A DNA stretch of 64,000 nt from Marivirga harenae (GTDB lineage: Bacteria > Bacteroidota > Bacteroidia > Cytophagales > Cyclobacteriaceae), in NCBI RefSeq assembly GCF_030534335.1, contig NZ_CP130565.1, positions 2,005,501-2,069,500 on the forward strand, in the 5' to 3' direction. Shown here one piece after another: positions 34,480 to 43,700 of the stretch. The notes under the pieces were generated by a model. The model worked only from the letters and a program-made list of their open reading frames with translations, was not told the origin of the DNA and searched no databases. A program made the position numbers and the translations under genes. How positions within the stretch are numbered: the first letter of the stretch is position 1; the number at the start of each line of letters is the position of its first letter.

Positions 34480-37305
34480 ATGCAAAACACATTTTTAGAA
34501 GAACTAGCCCAATCATTATTTCACAAACTAGGAAAAAACATTTCTAACTATACCGTTATTTTTCCTAATAGAAGGGCTGGTTTATTTTTTAATCGTGCAC
34601 TACGAAAACTCATAGATCAACCCATTTGGGCACCTGAGGCCATGGCCATCGAAGATTTTGTTCGGCAAAAAAGTGATTTCGCAGTACCAGATCAATTGAG
34701 CTTAGTATTCTCATTGCATAAGGTATTCCAAAAGCATGCACCTTTTAAAGAAGATTTTGAGCAGTTTTATTTTTGGGGCGATATGCTGGTGAAAGATTTC
34801 AATGATGTCGATCACTACATGGCAGATGCCCGTCCTTTATTTGCAAATTTACTAGAATGGAAAAAGCTGGCGGATACTGATTTCTTAACCGAAGAGCAAC
34901 TTCAATTAATTCAGAAATTTTGGAAGAGTTTTGAAGCCAAACCCAAAGATGCACAAGAAAAATTTGCCCGAAATTGGAATATTCTTTATCCGGTTTATAA
35001 GGATTTTAGGGATAAGCTAAAAGAAGAAAAGAAGGCTTACAATGGTATGCTATACAGAGATTATGCTGATAGGCTCAAGTCTGGACACACAAAAATTTCA
35101 GGGCAACTGATTTTTGCGGGCTTCAATGCCTTGACCAAAACAGAGGAAATTATAATCTCTGAAGCGGTAAAAGAAGGAGCAGATGTTTTTTGGGATATGG
35201 ACGCCTATTATGCTTCTCCTGAAAACATTATGCAAGAAGCTGGAAATTTCTTTAGAGAATATGCCAATCATTCGGTTTTGGGGAAGACTTTTCCTACTTA
35301 TATGCCCAATAGAATCATTGAGGAAACACCCGATATTAAAATAACTGAAGTAAAAGGAAATATTGCGCAAGCAAAATTTTTAGGACAGCTGCTTTCTGAA
35401 CAAAATATAGAACAGCCTGAAAAAACTGCTATCATTTTGGGAGATGAAAGCTTGCTTTTTCCGGTTTTATATGCGCTGCCCGAATCTATTGAAAAAGTAA
35501 ATGTTACCATGGGGTATCCTCTAAGATTTGCTTCTATTTATCAATTAATGAGTATTTGTCTTCATCTTCAAAAAAATAGAAGACAGGAAATCAATAAGCT
35601 CAGCTTTAATCATCGTGATGTATTGAAAGTTTTAAAACACCCTTTTGTGGGAAACTTGTTAGGGGAAGGAGTGAAAGCCAAAATTCAACAGATTGAACGG
35701 GATAATATCATAAGGCTAGAATTGAAGGATTTATATTCGGAGAAGGAAACGACAAATCCCCTCTTGGATATTTTATTTAAAGATGGTTCAGTTAATTATT
35801 TTCTTTATCTAAAAACCATTTTGCAATACGTTCACAGCGAGCAAATTGAATCTACAGAACAGGAGTTTATGGCTGAAATTTTTAAGCAAATCAATCAGCT
35901 TGAACAAATTGTGAGAGAATTTAAACTGGAATTGGACATTAATTCCTTTATCCGGTTATTTAATCGAATTATACAATCCATCCGAGTGCCGTTTTCTGGT
36001 GAGCCTTTAGAAGGTATCCAAATCATGGGAGTGCTAGAATCCAGAAATCTAGATTTTGAACATATCTATTTCTTAAGCATAAGTGAAGATAATTTCCCTG
36101 GTGGTTCGAACAATCAATCCTTTATTCCTTATAACATTCGAAAGGCTTACGGATTACCCACTTTAGAGCAACGTGATTCCATTTATGCTTATTTATTTAA
36201 TAGGCTAATGCAGCGAAGTCAGCAAATGCATTTGATTTACAATAGTGATAATAGTGGGGGAAAAGGTGGAGAGCCAAGTCGGTATCTTCTGCAATTGCAA
36301 TACGAACTGGGGATTCAATCGCAAAAGGTGAAATTGCAAAGCTTAAATCAAGATCCGCAAGCAGCTGCTCCAGTACCAATTACTATAGAGAAGAGTGAGG
36401 ATATACGAAAGATATTGAAGCTATACAGTTCAGAGAGGTTTCTATCTGCTTCTGCCTTAAAAATTTACCTGGACTGTAGATTACAATTCTATTTTCGGTA
36501 CATAGCGGGTCTCAAAGAAAGAGATGAGGTTAGTGAAGATTTGGATGCGGCAGATTTCGGGAATATCCTTCACCATGTAATGGAAAAATTGTATGGAGAG
36601 GTGATCGGAGAAGTTTTAGATCCGAATAAGATTTACCTCCTGAAGAAAAATATAGATAAATTCATTAGGGAGGAGTTTGCTGAACTTTATGGTAAGAAAA
36701 GTGAGGAGTCAGATTTTGAGTTTGAAGGCAGAAATATCATCATAAGAGATGTGGTAAAACGAATGGTGGTTCAAATTTTAAATTATGACGCAAAAATTGC
36801 TCCTTTTACTGTTAAGAAAGTGGAAGGAGAATATGAATATGCTGTTCCATTGGAGAATGGTGATAAAATTCGCCTGAAAGGCTCAATAGATCGCTTGGAT
36901 GAGAAAGAGAATAGCATCCGGGTTATCGATTATAAGTCCGGTGGTGATGAAGTAAAGTTTCCAGATATAGAAAGTTTATTTGATAGAGATCATGATAAAA
37001 GGAATGGGGCGGCTATGCAGACACTTATATATTCTTACCTTTTTATAAAAAATGAAGAATACGATGGCGTTAAAAATGTGATGCCGGGCCTTTATAATGG
37101 AAAAGGCTTATTCAAGTCGGATTTCTCCGAGAAATTAAAGTTAGCAAACAAAGAATTAAATAATGCGGAAGTATTAATGGAGGGTTTCGAACAAGGCTTA
37201 AAGAAAATTTTAGATGAGATTTTTATTAGCGACCAAGCGTTTAATCAAACTGAGAAATTGGAAAAATGCACCTATTGTCCTTATAAAACAATATGTAATC
37301 GCTAA
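34480..37305 (+). CDS. AddB-like PD-(D/E)XK nuclease with Fe-S staple
   Basis: This 941-residue protein has a degenerate helicase-like N-terminal two-thirds (PNRRAGLFFNRALRKL near residue 30) without a Walker A motif, and a C-terminal PD-(D/E)XK nuclease (DYKSGGDEVKFP, near residue 825). Four cysteines fit the AddB iron-sulfur staple: Cys666 (YLDCRLQFYFRY), then Cys930, Cys933 and Cys939 in CTYCPYKTIC, that is C...C-x2-C-x5-C. It is thus the AddB-type partner of the helicase-nuclease upstream. It is shorter than Bacillus AddB (about 1160 residues), as is usual in Bacteroidota. Confidence 0.9.
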   Translation: MQNTFLEELAQSLFHKLGKNISNYTVIFPNRRAGLFFNRALRKLIDQPIWAPEAMAIEDFVRQKSDFAVPDQLSLVFSLHKVFQKHAPFKEDFEQFYFWGDMLVKDFNDVDHYMADARPLFANLLEWKKLADTDFLTEEQLQLIQKFWKSFEAKPKDAQEKFARNWNILYPVYKDFRDKLKEEKKAYNGMLYRDYADRLKSGHTKISGQLIFAGFNALTKTEEIIISEAVKEGADVFWDMDAYYASPENIMQEAGNFFREYANHSVLGKTFPTYMPNRIIEETPDIKITEVKGNIAQAKFLGQLLSEQNIEQPEKTAIILGDESLLFPVLYALPESIEKVNVTMGYPLRFASIYQLMSICLHLQKNRRQEINKLSFNHRDVLKVLKHPFVGNLLGEGVKAKIQQIERDNIIRLELKDLYSEKETTNPLLDILFKDGSVNYFLYLKTILQYVHSEQIESTEQEFMAEIFKQINQLEQIVREFKLELDINSFIRLFNRIIQSIRVPFSGEPLEGIQIMGVLESRNLDFEHIYFLSISEDNFPGGSNNQSFIPYNIRKAYGLPTLEQRDSIYAYLFNRLMQRSQQMHLIYNSDNSGGKGGEPSRYLLQLQYELGIQSQKVKLQSLNQDPQAAAPVPITIEKSEDIRKILKLYSSERFLSASALKIYLDCRLQFYFRYIAGLKERDEVSEDLDAADFGNILHHVMEKLYGEVIGEVLDPNKIYLLKKNIDKFIREEFAELYGKKSEESDFEFEGRNIIIRDVVKRMVVQILNYDAKIAPFTVKKVEGEYEYAVPLENGDKIRLKGSIDRLDEKENSIRVIDYKSGGDEVKFPDIESLFDRDHDKRNGAAMQTLIYSYLFIKNEEYDGVKNVMPGLYNGKGLFKSDFSEKLKLANKELNNAEVLMEGFEQGLKKILDEIFISDQAFNQTEKLEKCTYCPYKTICNR

Positions 37306-37314
37306 AAAGAAAAA

Positions 37315-37336
37315 CAGCAGGCCTTTCAACCTGCTG
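37315..37336. terminator. Hairpin after the addB-like gene
   Basis: CAGCAGG and CCTGCTG form a 7-base stem with an 8-base loop 10 bases after the stop. The A-rich stretch lies on the 5' side (T-rich on the minus strand), so its orientation as a terminator for the plus-strand gene is imperfect. Confidence 0.45.
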
Positions 37337-37438
37337 CCAAACCTAATTGAACATGAAAACTAAATTGTTATCTAAAATAACTTGATTGAATAACCATTTA
37401 AGTTTGAAATAGTTTGAAGTAGATACAAAAAATATAAT

Positions 37439-37879
37439 ATGCCATTAAAAGAACAACAGAAAGCACCGAATTTTGAATTAGCATCTACCGCAGGAGATAT
37501 CTTCAAATTATCTGAGCAAAAAGGAGAGCCACTGATTTTATTTTTTTATCCCAAGAATTTCACAAAAGTTTGTACAGCGGAGGTTTGTGAATTTAGAGAT
37601 GCTTTTTCAGAGTTTAGAGATTTGAATGTGAAAGTCATTGGAATAAGTCAAGATTCTATTGCATCTCATCATAAATTTAAAAAGGAAAATAAATTGCCTT
37701 TTGAATTACTAAGCGATCCCAAGGGTAAAGTAGCCAAATTATATAAAGCAACGATTCCCGTAATAGGCATGAATAGAAGAATTACCTATTTATTGGATAA
37801 AGATATGATAATTAAGGCTGTTTATGAAAATATGTTTACAGCGGATCAGCATGTGAAACAAATGATTGAAAAAATGTAG
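37439..37879 (+). CDS. Bcp-type peroxiredoxin
   Basis: This 146-residue thioredoxin-fold peroxidase reduces hydroperoxides using thioredoxin. The active-site region FFYPKNFTKVCTAEVCEFRD has peroxidatic Cys45 and Cys50 five residues later, the Bcp/PrxQ arrangement. The loop reads NFTKVCTAEVC instead of the more usual TPGCTxExC, a small deviation next to the peroxidatic Cys. The gene stands alone on the plus strand between the addB-like gene and the copper-efflux block. Confidence 0.9.
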   Translation: MPLKEQQKAPNFELASTAGDIFKLSEQKGEPLILFFYPKNFTKVCTAEVCEFRDAFSEFRDLNVKVIGISQDSIASHHKFKKENKLPFELLSDPKGKVAKLYKATIPVIGMNRRITYLLDKDMIIKAVYENMFTADQHVKQMIEKM

Positions 37880-37932
37880 TTTATTGTTTTTCAGTAGATT
37901 ATATTTTTTTAATTACGGGAAAACCTTTTAAA

Positions 37933-37955
37933 TTTACGAACGTAAACTAAATTTG
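37933..37955 (+). promoter_or_regulatory. Palindrome and -7 element at the head of the copper-efflux block
   Basis: TTTACG-AA-CGTAAA at 37933-37946 is a near-perfect dyad, directly followed by TAAATTTG at 37948-37955, an exact TAnnTTTG. The last G of this octamer is the first base of the GTG start of the next gene, so either the start or the -7 assignment may be wrong. Confidence 0.4.
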
Positions 37956-38386
37956 TGTTTAAGCAAAAGTCCATATTAGCTATTCTACTTTCAGTGTTGA
38001 TACTCAGTACCAGCCTTGGTGCTGTAATGTATAAACACTATTGTGGCGGTGCATTGCAAGAAGTAGCTTTTGCTGAACAGGATAAACATTGTACCCATCA
38101 TGCAGAGGATAATCAAATGCCTCCTTGCCATAAGCATGAATCAGAAAAGGAAGATTGCTGCAAGACGGAAACTCAAAAAATTGCTGTTGATGACGTTCAG
38201 CAACAGAAAGATAGCAATTCCATATTGAAAACAGGTTCTTCATTTGTTTCTGTAATCTATGTTTTGGTCAATTATTTATTTTCAAGTCCATTAGAATCTC
38301 AGGCACATTCGTCAATTCTGATATTTGATAGTCCACCGCTCTACAAAGCACCCCTTCAAGTACTTTACCAAAGCTTTTTGATTTAA
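37955..38386 (+). CDS. HYC_CC_PP family protein
   Basis: This 143-residue protein has an N-terminal signal or anchor (LAILLSVLILSTSLGAVMY), then the diagnostic HYC (KHYCGG, near residues 27-30), a His/Cys-rich middle (DKHCTHHAEDNQMPPCHKHE, then EDCCK) and a C-terminal hydrophobic stretch ending in a PP-containing tail (DSPPLYKAPLQ). HYC_CC_PP proteins are small Bacteroidota membrane or periplasmic proteins found next to copper and other metal efflux genes, and the His/Cys pattern suggests metal binding. Only GTG fits as a start with a full signal. It precedes the CusA gene by 80 bases. Confidence 0.85.
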   Translation: MFKQKSILAILLSVLILSTSLGAVMYKHYCGGALQEVAFAEQDKHCTHHAEDNQMPPCHKHESEKEDCCKTETQKIAVDDVQQQKDSNSILKTGSSFVSVIYVLVNYLFSSPLESQAHSSILIFDSPPLYKAPLQVLYQSFLI

Positions 38387-38466
38387 TAAAACCATTGTTT
38401 TAAACCACTCATTGAGGAAGATATTTCCATCAATGAATTTTCTATGTTTAAATCAATGGATTTTTT

Positions 38467-41400
38467 ATGTTAAATCGAATCATCAAATTTTTCTTATATA
38501 ATAGGTTAGTAACCTTTTTATTCTTGGCGCTGTTGATAGCGTGGGGTGTTGCTGTAGCTCCTTTTGGATGGAACGTCAATTTCCTACCATCTGACCCTGT
38601 ACCGGTCGATGCTATTCCTAACTATGGTGAAAATCAGCAAATAGTATTTACAGAATGGAAAGGTCGTTCCCCTCAGGATATTGAAGATCAGATATCATAT
38701 CCCTTAACGACCTATCTCTTAGGAGTTCCAGGAGTAAAAACAATTAGGAGTTCTTCTATTTTCGGATTTTCCAGTATTTATATCATTTTTGATGAAGACA
38801 AAGAATTTTACTGGACTCGTTCTCGAATTCTAGAAAAGCTAAATTCAATACCAAGTGGATTATTGCCAGAATCAGTGCAGCCAGCCTTGGGTCCAGATGC
38901 TACTTCTTTGGGCCAAGTTTATTGGTATACACTAGAAGGTAGAGATGATGAAGGAAATCCTACTGGTGGATGGGATTTGCATGAAATCCGTTCGGTTCAG
39001 GACTTTTATGTGAAATATGGATTGAACGCAGCGGAAGATGTTTCAGAAGTGGCTTCTATAGGAGGTTTTGTGAAGGAATATCAAATTGATGTAGACCCTG
39101 ATGCACTTAAAGTTTATGACATTTCGCTGATGAGGGTGATGAGCGCAGTAAGAAACTCGAATAGAGATGCAGGAGCTAAAACCATTGAAATTAATCAAGC
39201 AGAGTACTTAGTGAGAGGTTTAGGCTACATTGAAAACATCGAAGATATTGAACTGGCGGTAGTAGCAGTGAATAACAATTCCCCTGTTCGAATCAAAGAT
39301 ATCGCTAGAGTTTCTCTTGGACCGGCTACTCGTAGAGGAGTTTTGGATAAGGATGGTGCCGAAGTAGTAGGAGGTGTAGTAGTAGCCCGATATGGAGCGA
39401 ACCCACTACAAGTAATTAATAATGTAAAGGACAAAATCAGAGAGATTTCCCCTGGTCTGCCGTCCAAGACGCTAGCAGATGGCAGGAAAAGTCAATTGAC
39501 AATAGTTCCTTTCTATGATAGATCTAACCTGATTTATGAAACTTTAGGAACCCTAGAAGATGCATTGTCATTACAAATCTTGATATCCATTTTGGTGATT
39601 ACTGTTATGGTGTATCGTTTGCGTGCCTCGCTTTTAATTTCTTCCTTGCTGCCCATTGCTGTATTAATAGTTTTCATAGCCATGCGTTATTTTGGAGTGG
39701 TGGCTAATATTGTGGCCTTATCAGGTATAGCTATTGCGATAGGAACCATGGTCGATTTGGGTATTATTCTTACTGAAAACGTTATCAAGCATCTGGATGA
39801 TGCTCCAAATGATCAAAAACTCATCACTACAATTTATAATGGGGCGGCTGAAGTTTCTGGCGCTATTCTCACTGCAGTTTCTACCACTATTGTGAGTTTT
39901 ATTCCGGTCTTCACATTACAGGCTGCAGAGGGTAAATTGTTTAGTCCTTTAGCTTTCACTAAGACATTTGCTTTGATAGCAGCGCTACTAGTAAGCTTGT
40001 TGATATTGCCAGCATTAGCACATGTGTTTTTCGGTTTCAAAATTAAAAATGCTTGGTTGAAGAAATTATCAAATCCTGTTCTGATCTTTTTAGGATTAAC
40101 AGCTTTGGTACTGGGCCATACGTGGGCTGGGGTTGTGGTACTGCTTTTCGGACTATTAGGTTTAGCAAAGCAAGTCATAGAGAAGAAAGAAGTTAAACTG
40201 ACGAATTTTATTCAGTGGTCGTTGAAGCATTCTGATTTGATTATTGCTCTTTTCGCAGTTTTGTGGTTGTTGGCTGATTACTGGCTACCCCTTGGACCTG
40301 CTAAATCTATCCTCACTAATTTCATTTTTGTAGCTGTTATCGTGGGAATTATTTTAACGCTGTTTATTCTTATTGAAGCGTATTATGAAAGAATCTTAAG
40401 CGTTTGTCTTGACAATAAGAAGGTCTTTTTATCGATACCAAGCTTTTTTATTCTTTTAGGAATTGTAATTTGGTTAGGCTTTAATACTGTTTTCGGCTTC
40501 CTAGCCACAGGATTTGAGAAAGTAGGTGTAAAATTAGATAAAACTAGAGGCTGGACATTCTTGTCCTCAACCTTCCCAGGGATTGGTGAAGAATTTATGC
40601 CAACATTAGATGAGGGGAGCTTTTTGCTAATGCCAACTTCCATGCCTCATTCAGGTGTTGAATATAATAGGAAAGTATTAGGTCAGCTAGATATGATGTT
40701 GACCAATATTCCAGAAGTAGAGCTGACTGTTGGCAAGTTAGGTCGAGTAGAATCTGCATTGGATCCTGCCCCGGTTTCCATGTTTGAGAATGTCATCAAT
40801 TACAAACCTGAATACATTTTAAATCAGAAAGGGAAGAGGCAACGATTCAAAATGAATGCAAATGATGACTTTTATATCAAGTCTGACAACGGATTATCGC
40901 AGCTTGATTCAAATGAGAGAAAAATATTTTTTGATCCTAAGAGCAGAAAATTTGTAGATCAAGAGGCAAATGAATTTGAAAAGGAATTGCAAGATGAAAT
41001 TTCACTTTCAATTGATGGAGAATTTGAAAATTATTTGATCACAGATTCTGACGGACAATATTTTAGGAATTGGAGAGAGAAGATCAAAAGTCCTGATGAT
41101 ATCTGGAATGAAATTGAGAAAGTAACCAATATTCCTGGCGTTACTTCAGCACCAAAACTACAGCCAATAGAAACACGGCTAGTAATGTTACAAACTGGAA
41201 TGAGGGCTCCTATGGGAATTAAGGTTTTCGGACCCGACCTGAAAACTATAGAATCCTTTTCATTGCAATTAGAGAATATCCTTAAAGAAGTGCCTTCTGT
41301 TAAATCCGAAGCAGTTTTTGCCGATAGAATAGTGGGGAAGCCTTATATGTTACTCAATATCGACAGAGAAGAAATTGCTCGCTACGGCTTGAGTATTGAG

Positions 41401-42381
41401 GCTGTGCAGCAATTTATTGAAACAGCAATTGGGGGAATGACTATCACGAACACTGTGGAGGGCAGAGAGCGTTTTCCTGTGAGGGTGAGATATCCGAGGG
41501 AATTAAGAGAGAATCCTGAAGAACTTTCGCGAATGCTCATTTCTACGCCAACCGGAGCTCAAATTCCCTTGGGACAGATTTTGGATATAGAATATGAAAG
41601 AGGGCCACAAGCCATTAAAAGTGAGAATACTTTTTTAGTGGGCTATGTGTTATTTGATAAAAAGGATGGCTTTGCTGAGGTAACAGCCGTGGAAGATTCT
41701 AAAAAGCTGATTCAGCAAAAAATTGATGAAGGTGAATTAGTGGTTCCGAAAGGAGTCAATTATCGATTCTCTGGTAGTTATGAAAATCAGGTCCGTGCAG
41801 AAAAGCGACTAAGTTTTATTGTTCCGATAGTACTTTTAGTCATATTCCTGATTCTGTATTTTCAGTTTAAGTCTGTGCTTACAAGCTTAATGGTATTTAC
41901 GGGTATTGCTTTGGCTTTTAGTGGAGGCTTTATCATGCTGTGGTTTTATGGGCAAGATTGGTTTTTCAATTTTGAATGGTTTGACATTAATTTCAGATCA
42001 TTATTTCAAATCAGCACCATAAACTTGAGTGTTGCAGTTTGGGTTGGCTTTATTGCGCTTTTTGGAATCGCTACCGATGATGGTGTAGTTATGGCGACTT
42101 ACCTCGACCAAAGTTTCAATAAAAATAAGACTGATAATATCAAAGGAATTAGGAGTGCAGTGATTGAAGCAGGTAAAAAGCGGATTAAACCGGCAGTCAT
42201 GACTTCAACCACAACGATAATCGCTTTGCTCCCCATTCTAACCTCAACTGGCAAAGGTTCTGATATCATGGTGCCGATGGCAATTCCTGCTTTTGGTGGA
42301 ATGTTAATGGCATCTTTAACATACTTTTTGATTCCTGTGCTTTATGCATTAAAGGAGGAAAGTAAAATAAAAAAATCCTAA
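38467..42381 (+). CDS. cusA: CusA/CzcA-family heavy-metal RND efflux pump
   Basis: This 1304-residue inner-membrane proton-driven pump of the HME-RND class has two halves, each with a large periplasmic loop. The start MLNRIIKFFLYNRLVTFLF and EWKGRSPQDIEDQISYPLTT are characteristic. Transmembrane helix 4 has the charged relay GTMVDLGIILTENVIKH typical of CusA. It is longer than E. coli CusA (1047 residues): extra hydrophobic sequence after helix 6 (about residues 530-640) and an acidic insertion of about 90 residues in the second periplasmic loop (about 785-890) account for this. Copper or silver is the likely substrate from context. Confidence 0.93.
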   Translation: MLNRIIKFFLYNRLVTFLFLALLIAWGVAVAPFGWNVNFLPSDPVPVDAIPNYGENQQIVFTEWKGRSPQDIEDQISYPLTTYLLGVPGVKTIRSSSIFGFSSIYIIFDEDKEFYWTRSRILEKLNSIPSGLLPESVQPALGPDATSLGQVYWYTLEGRDDEGNPTGGWDLHEIRSVQDFYVKYGLNAAEDVSEVASIGGFVKEYQIDVDPDALKVYDISLMRVMSAVRNSNRDAGAKTIEINQAEYLVRGLGYIENIEDIELAVVAVNNNSPVRIKDIARVSLGPATRRGVLDKDGAEVVGGVVVARYGANPLQVINNVKDKIREISPGLPSKTLADGRKSQLTIVPFYDRSNLIYETLGTLEDALSLQILISILVITVMVYRLRASLLISSLLPIAVLIVFIAMRYFGVVANIVALSGIAIAIGTMVDLGIILTENVIKHLDDAPNDQKLITTIYNGAAEVSGAILTAVSTTIVSFIPVFTLQAAEGKLFSPLAFTKTFALIAALLVSLLILPALAHVFFGFKIKNAWLKKLSNPVLIFLGLTALVLGHTWAGVVVLLFGLLGLAKQVIEKKEVKLTNFIQWSLKHSDLIIALFAVLWLLADYWLPLGPAKSILTNFIFVAVIVGIILTLFILIEAYYERILSVCLDNKKVFLSIPSFFILLGIVIWLGFNTVFGFLATGFEKVGVKLDKTRGWTFLSSTFPGIGEEFMPTLDEGSFLLMPTSMPHSGVEYNRKVLGQLDMMLTNIPEVELTVGKLGRVESALDPAPVSMFENVINYKPEYILNQKGKRQRFKMNANDDFYIKSDNGLSQLDSNERKIFFDPKSRKFVDQEANEFEKELQDEISLSIDGEFENYLITDSDGQYFRNWREKIKSPDDIWNEIEKVTNIPGVTSAPKLQPIETRLVMLQTGMRAPMGIKVFGPDLKTIESFSLQLENILKEVPSVKSEAVFADRIVGKPYMLLNIDREEIARYGLSIEAVQQFIETAIGGMTITNTVEGRERFPVRVRYPRELRENPEELSRMLISTPTGAQIPLGQILDIEYERGPQAIKSENTFLVGYVLFDKKDGFAEVTAVEDSKKLIQQKIDEGELVVPKGVNYRFSGSYENQVRAEKRLSFIVPIVLLVIFLILYFQFKSVLTSLMVFTGIALAFSGGFIMLWFYGQDWFFNFEWFDINFRSLFQISTINLSVAVWVGFIALFGIATDDGVVMATYLDQSFNKNKTDNIKGIRSAVIEAGKKRIKPAVMTSTTTIIALLPILTSTGKGSDIMVPMAIPAFGGMLMASLTYFLIPVLYALKEESKIKKS

Positions 42382-42407
42382 AAGAAAGAACTTTAAAGTA
42401 AGCAAAA

Positions 42408-43672
42408 ATGAGACATCTATATATTTTAAAATATTTCAAGTTATTTTTGTCGATTTGTTTCTTGGCGTTGCTATCGTTTTCCACAAATGGGCAGGATAGC
42501 ACGAATAGGCTAGATTCTTTTTTTAAAATCGCAGTAGAAAACAATCCTAAATTACAGGCTGAATATAAAGCTTACGAAGCGGCACTGCAGAAGCTCCCTC
42601 AAGCATCTTCTCTGCCAGACCCTAACTTATCCATCGGCTATTTTGTATCTCCTGTGGAGACCCGGGTGGGCCGCAGCTGGCACGCTTTAGCTTAACGCAA
42701 ATGTTTCCCTGGTTTGGAACTCTTAAAGCGCAGAAAAATGTGGTGGCTTTAGAAGCTGAAGCCAGATTTCAATCTTTTTTGGATACAAGGAATAAGTTGT
42801 ATTGGGAGGTAGCTGCTAAATACTATCCGATTTACGAATTACAAAAGCTAAAGCAAATCGAGCATGAGAACATTGAGATTTTGAAATCTTATAAATCACT
42901 AGCCGAGGGGAAATTTAGCAGTTCAAATGCCAGTATGGTAGATGTTCTAAGAGTGGATATCATGATAGATGATGCCAAAACTAATCTTGAAATCTTAAAA
43001 CAAAAAGAGAAGTCTTTGGCAACAGCCCTTCAAAATGTGCTTAATGCTGAGGTTGTGATTAAAATTCCAGATACTTTGAATGCAATAGATTTTCAGCCTT
43101 CAATGGTAAAAGATTCGCTTTTTGATCAGCATCCACTGATGCAGTCTTTAGAATATAAGTTACAATCTGCCAAGGCCAATGAGAAGTTAGCATCAAAGCA
43201 AGGCTTGCCAAAAGTTGGTCTTGGGTTGGATTATGTGATAGTAGGGGAAAGGCAAGACATGGGTTTGGCTGATAATGGTAAAGATGTATTCATGCCTATG
43301 GTTAGTGTGAGTTTACCAATTTTTAGAAAGAAATATAATGCCCAAAAGAAAGAAGCACAACTCCTGCAGGAGAGCTATTCCTTACTAAAGCAAAACGTCA
43401 AAAATCAGTTGGATACGGAATATGAATCTACTGTTTTTGAAATAGAGGAACAGCTGGAACTCTTGAACTTATATGAAAGGCAAATCAAAAAGACAGAAAG
43501 CACATTGGAAATTATTTGGAAGACCTATGCCAATTCAGGGGCTGATTTTGAGGAGGTTTTACGAATTCAGCAACAGTTTTTAAAATACCGAAGGTTGAAA
43601 GCAAATGCTGAATCTGAATTCAACATAAGCATGCAGAAATATGAATACCTAATTTCAAATTCAACTAATTAA
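42408..43672 (+). pseudogene. CusC/TolC-family outer-membrane efflux gene broken by a one-base frameshift
   Basis: The gene is split into a 95-codon frame (42408-42695) and a second frame that is open from 42671 to the stop at 43672. In frame 1 the protein reads GYFVSPVETRVG and then turns into RSWHALA-stop. In the other frame the expected continuation PQLARFSLTQMFPWFGTLKA starts at 42671. Restoring one base in the GGGCC run at 42668-42672 gives a 421-residue protein of normal TolC length, with a signal peptide, alpha-helical barrel repeats and C-terminal helices. It is flanked by cusA and cusB. It may be a real inactivation, a sequencing error or rare frameshift expression. Confidence 0.88.
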
Positions 43673-43700
43673 AGGATTCCACCACCAGAAAATATCAATC

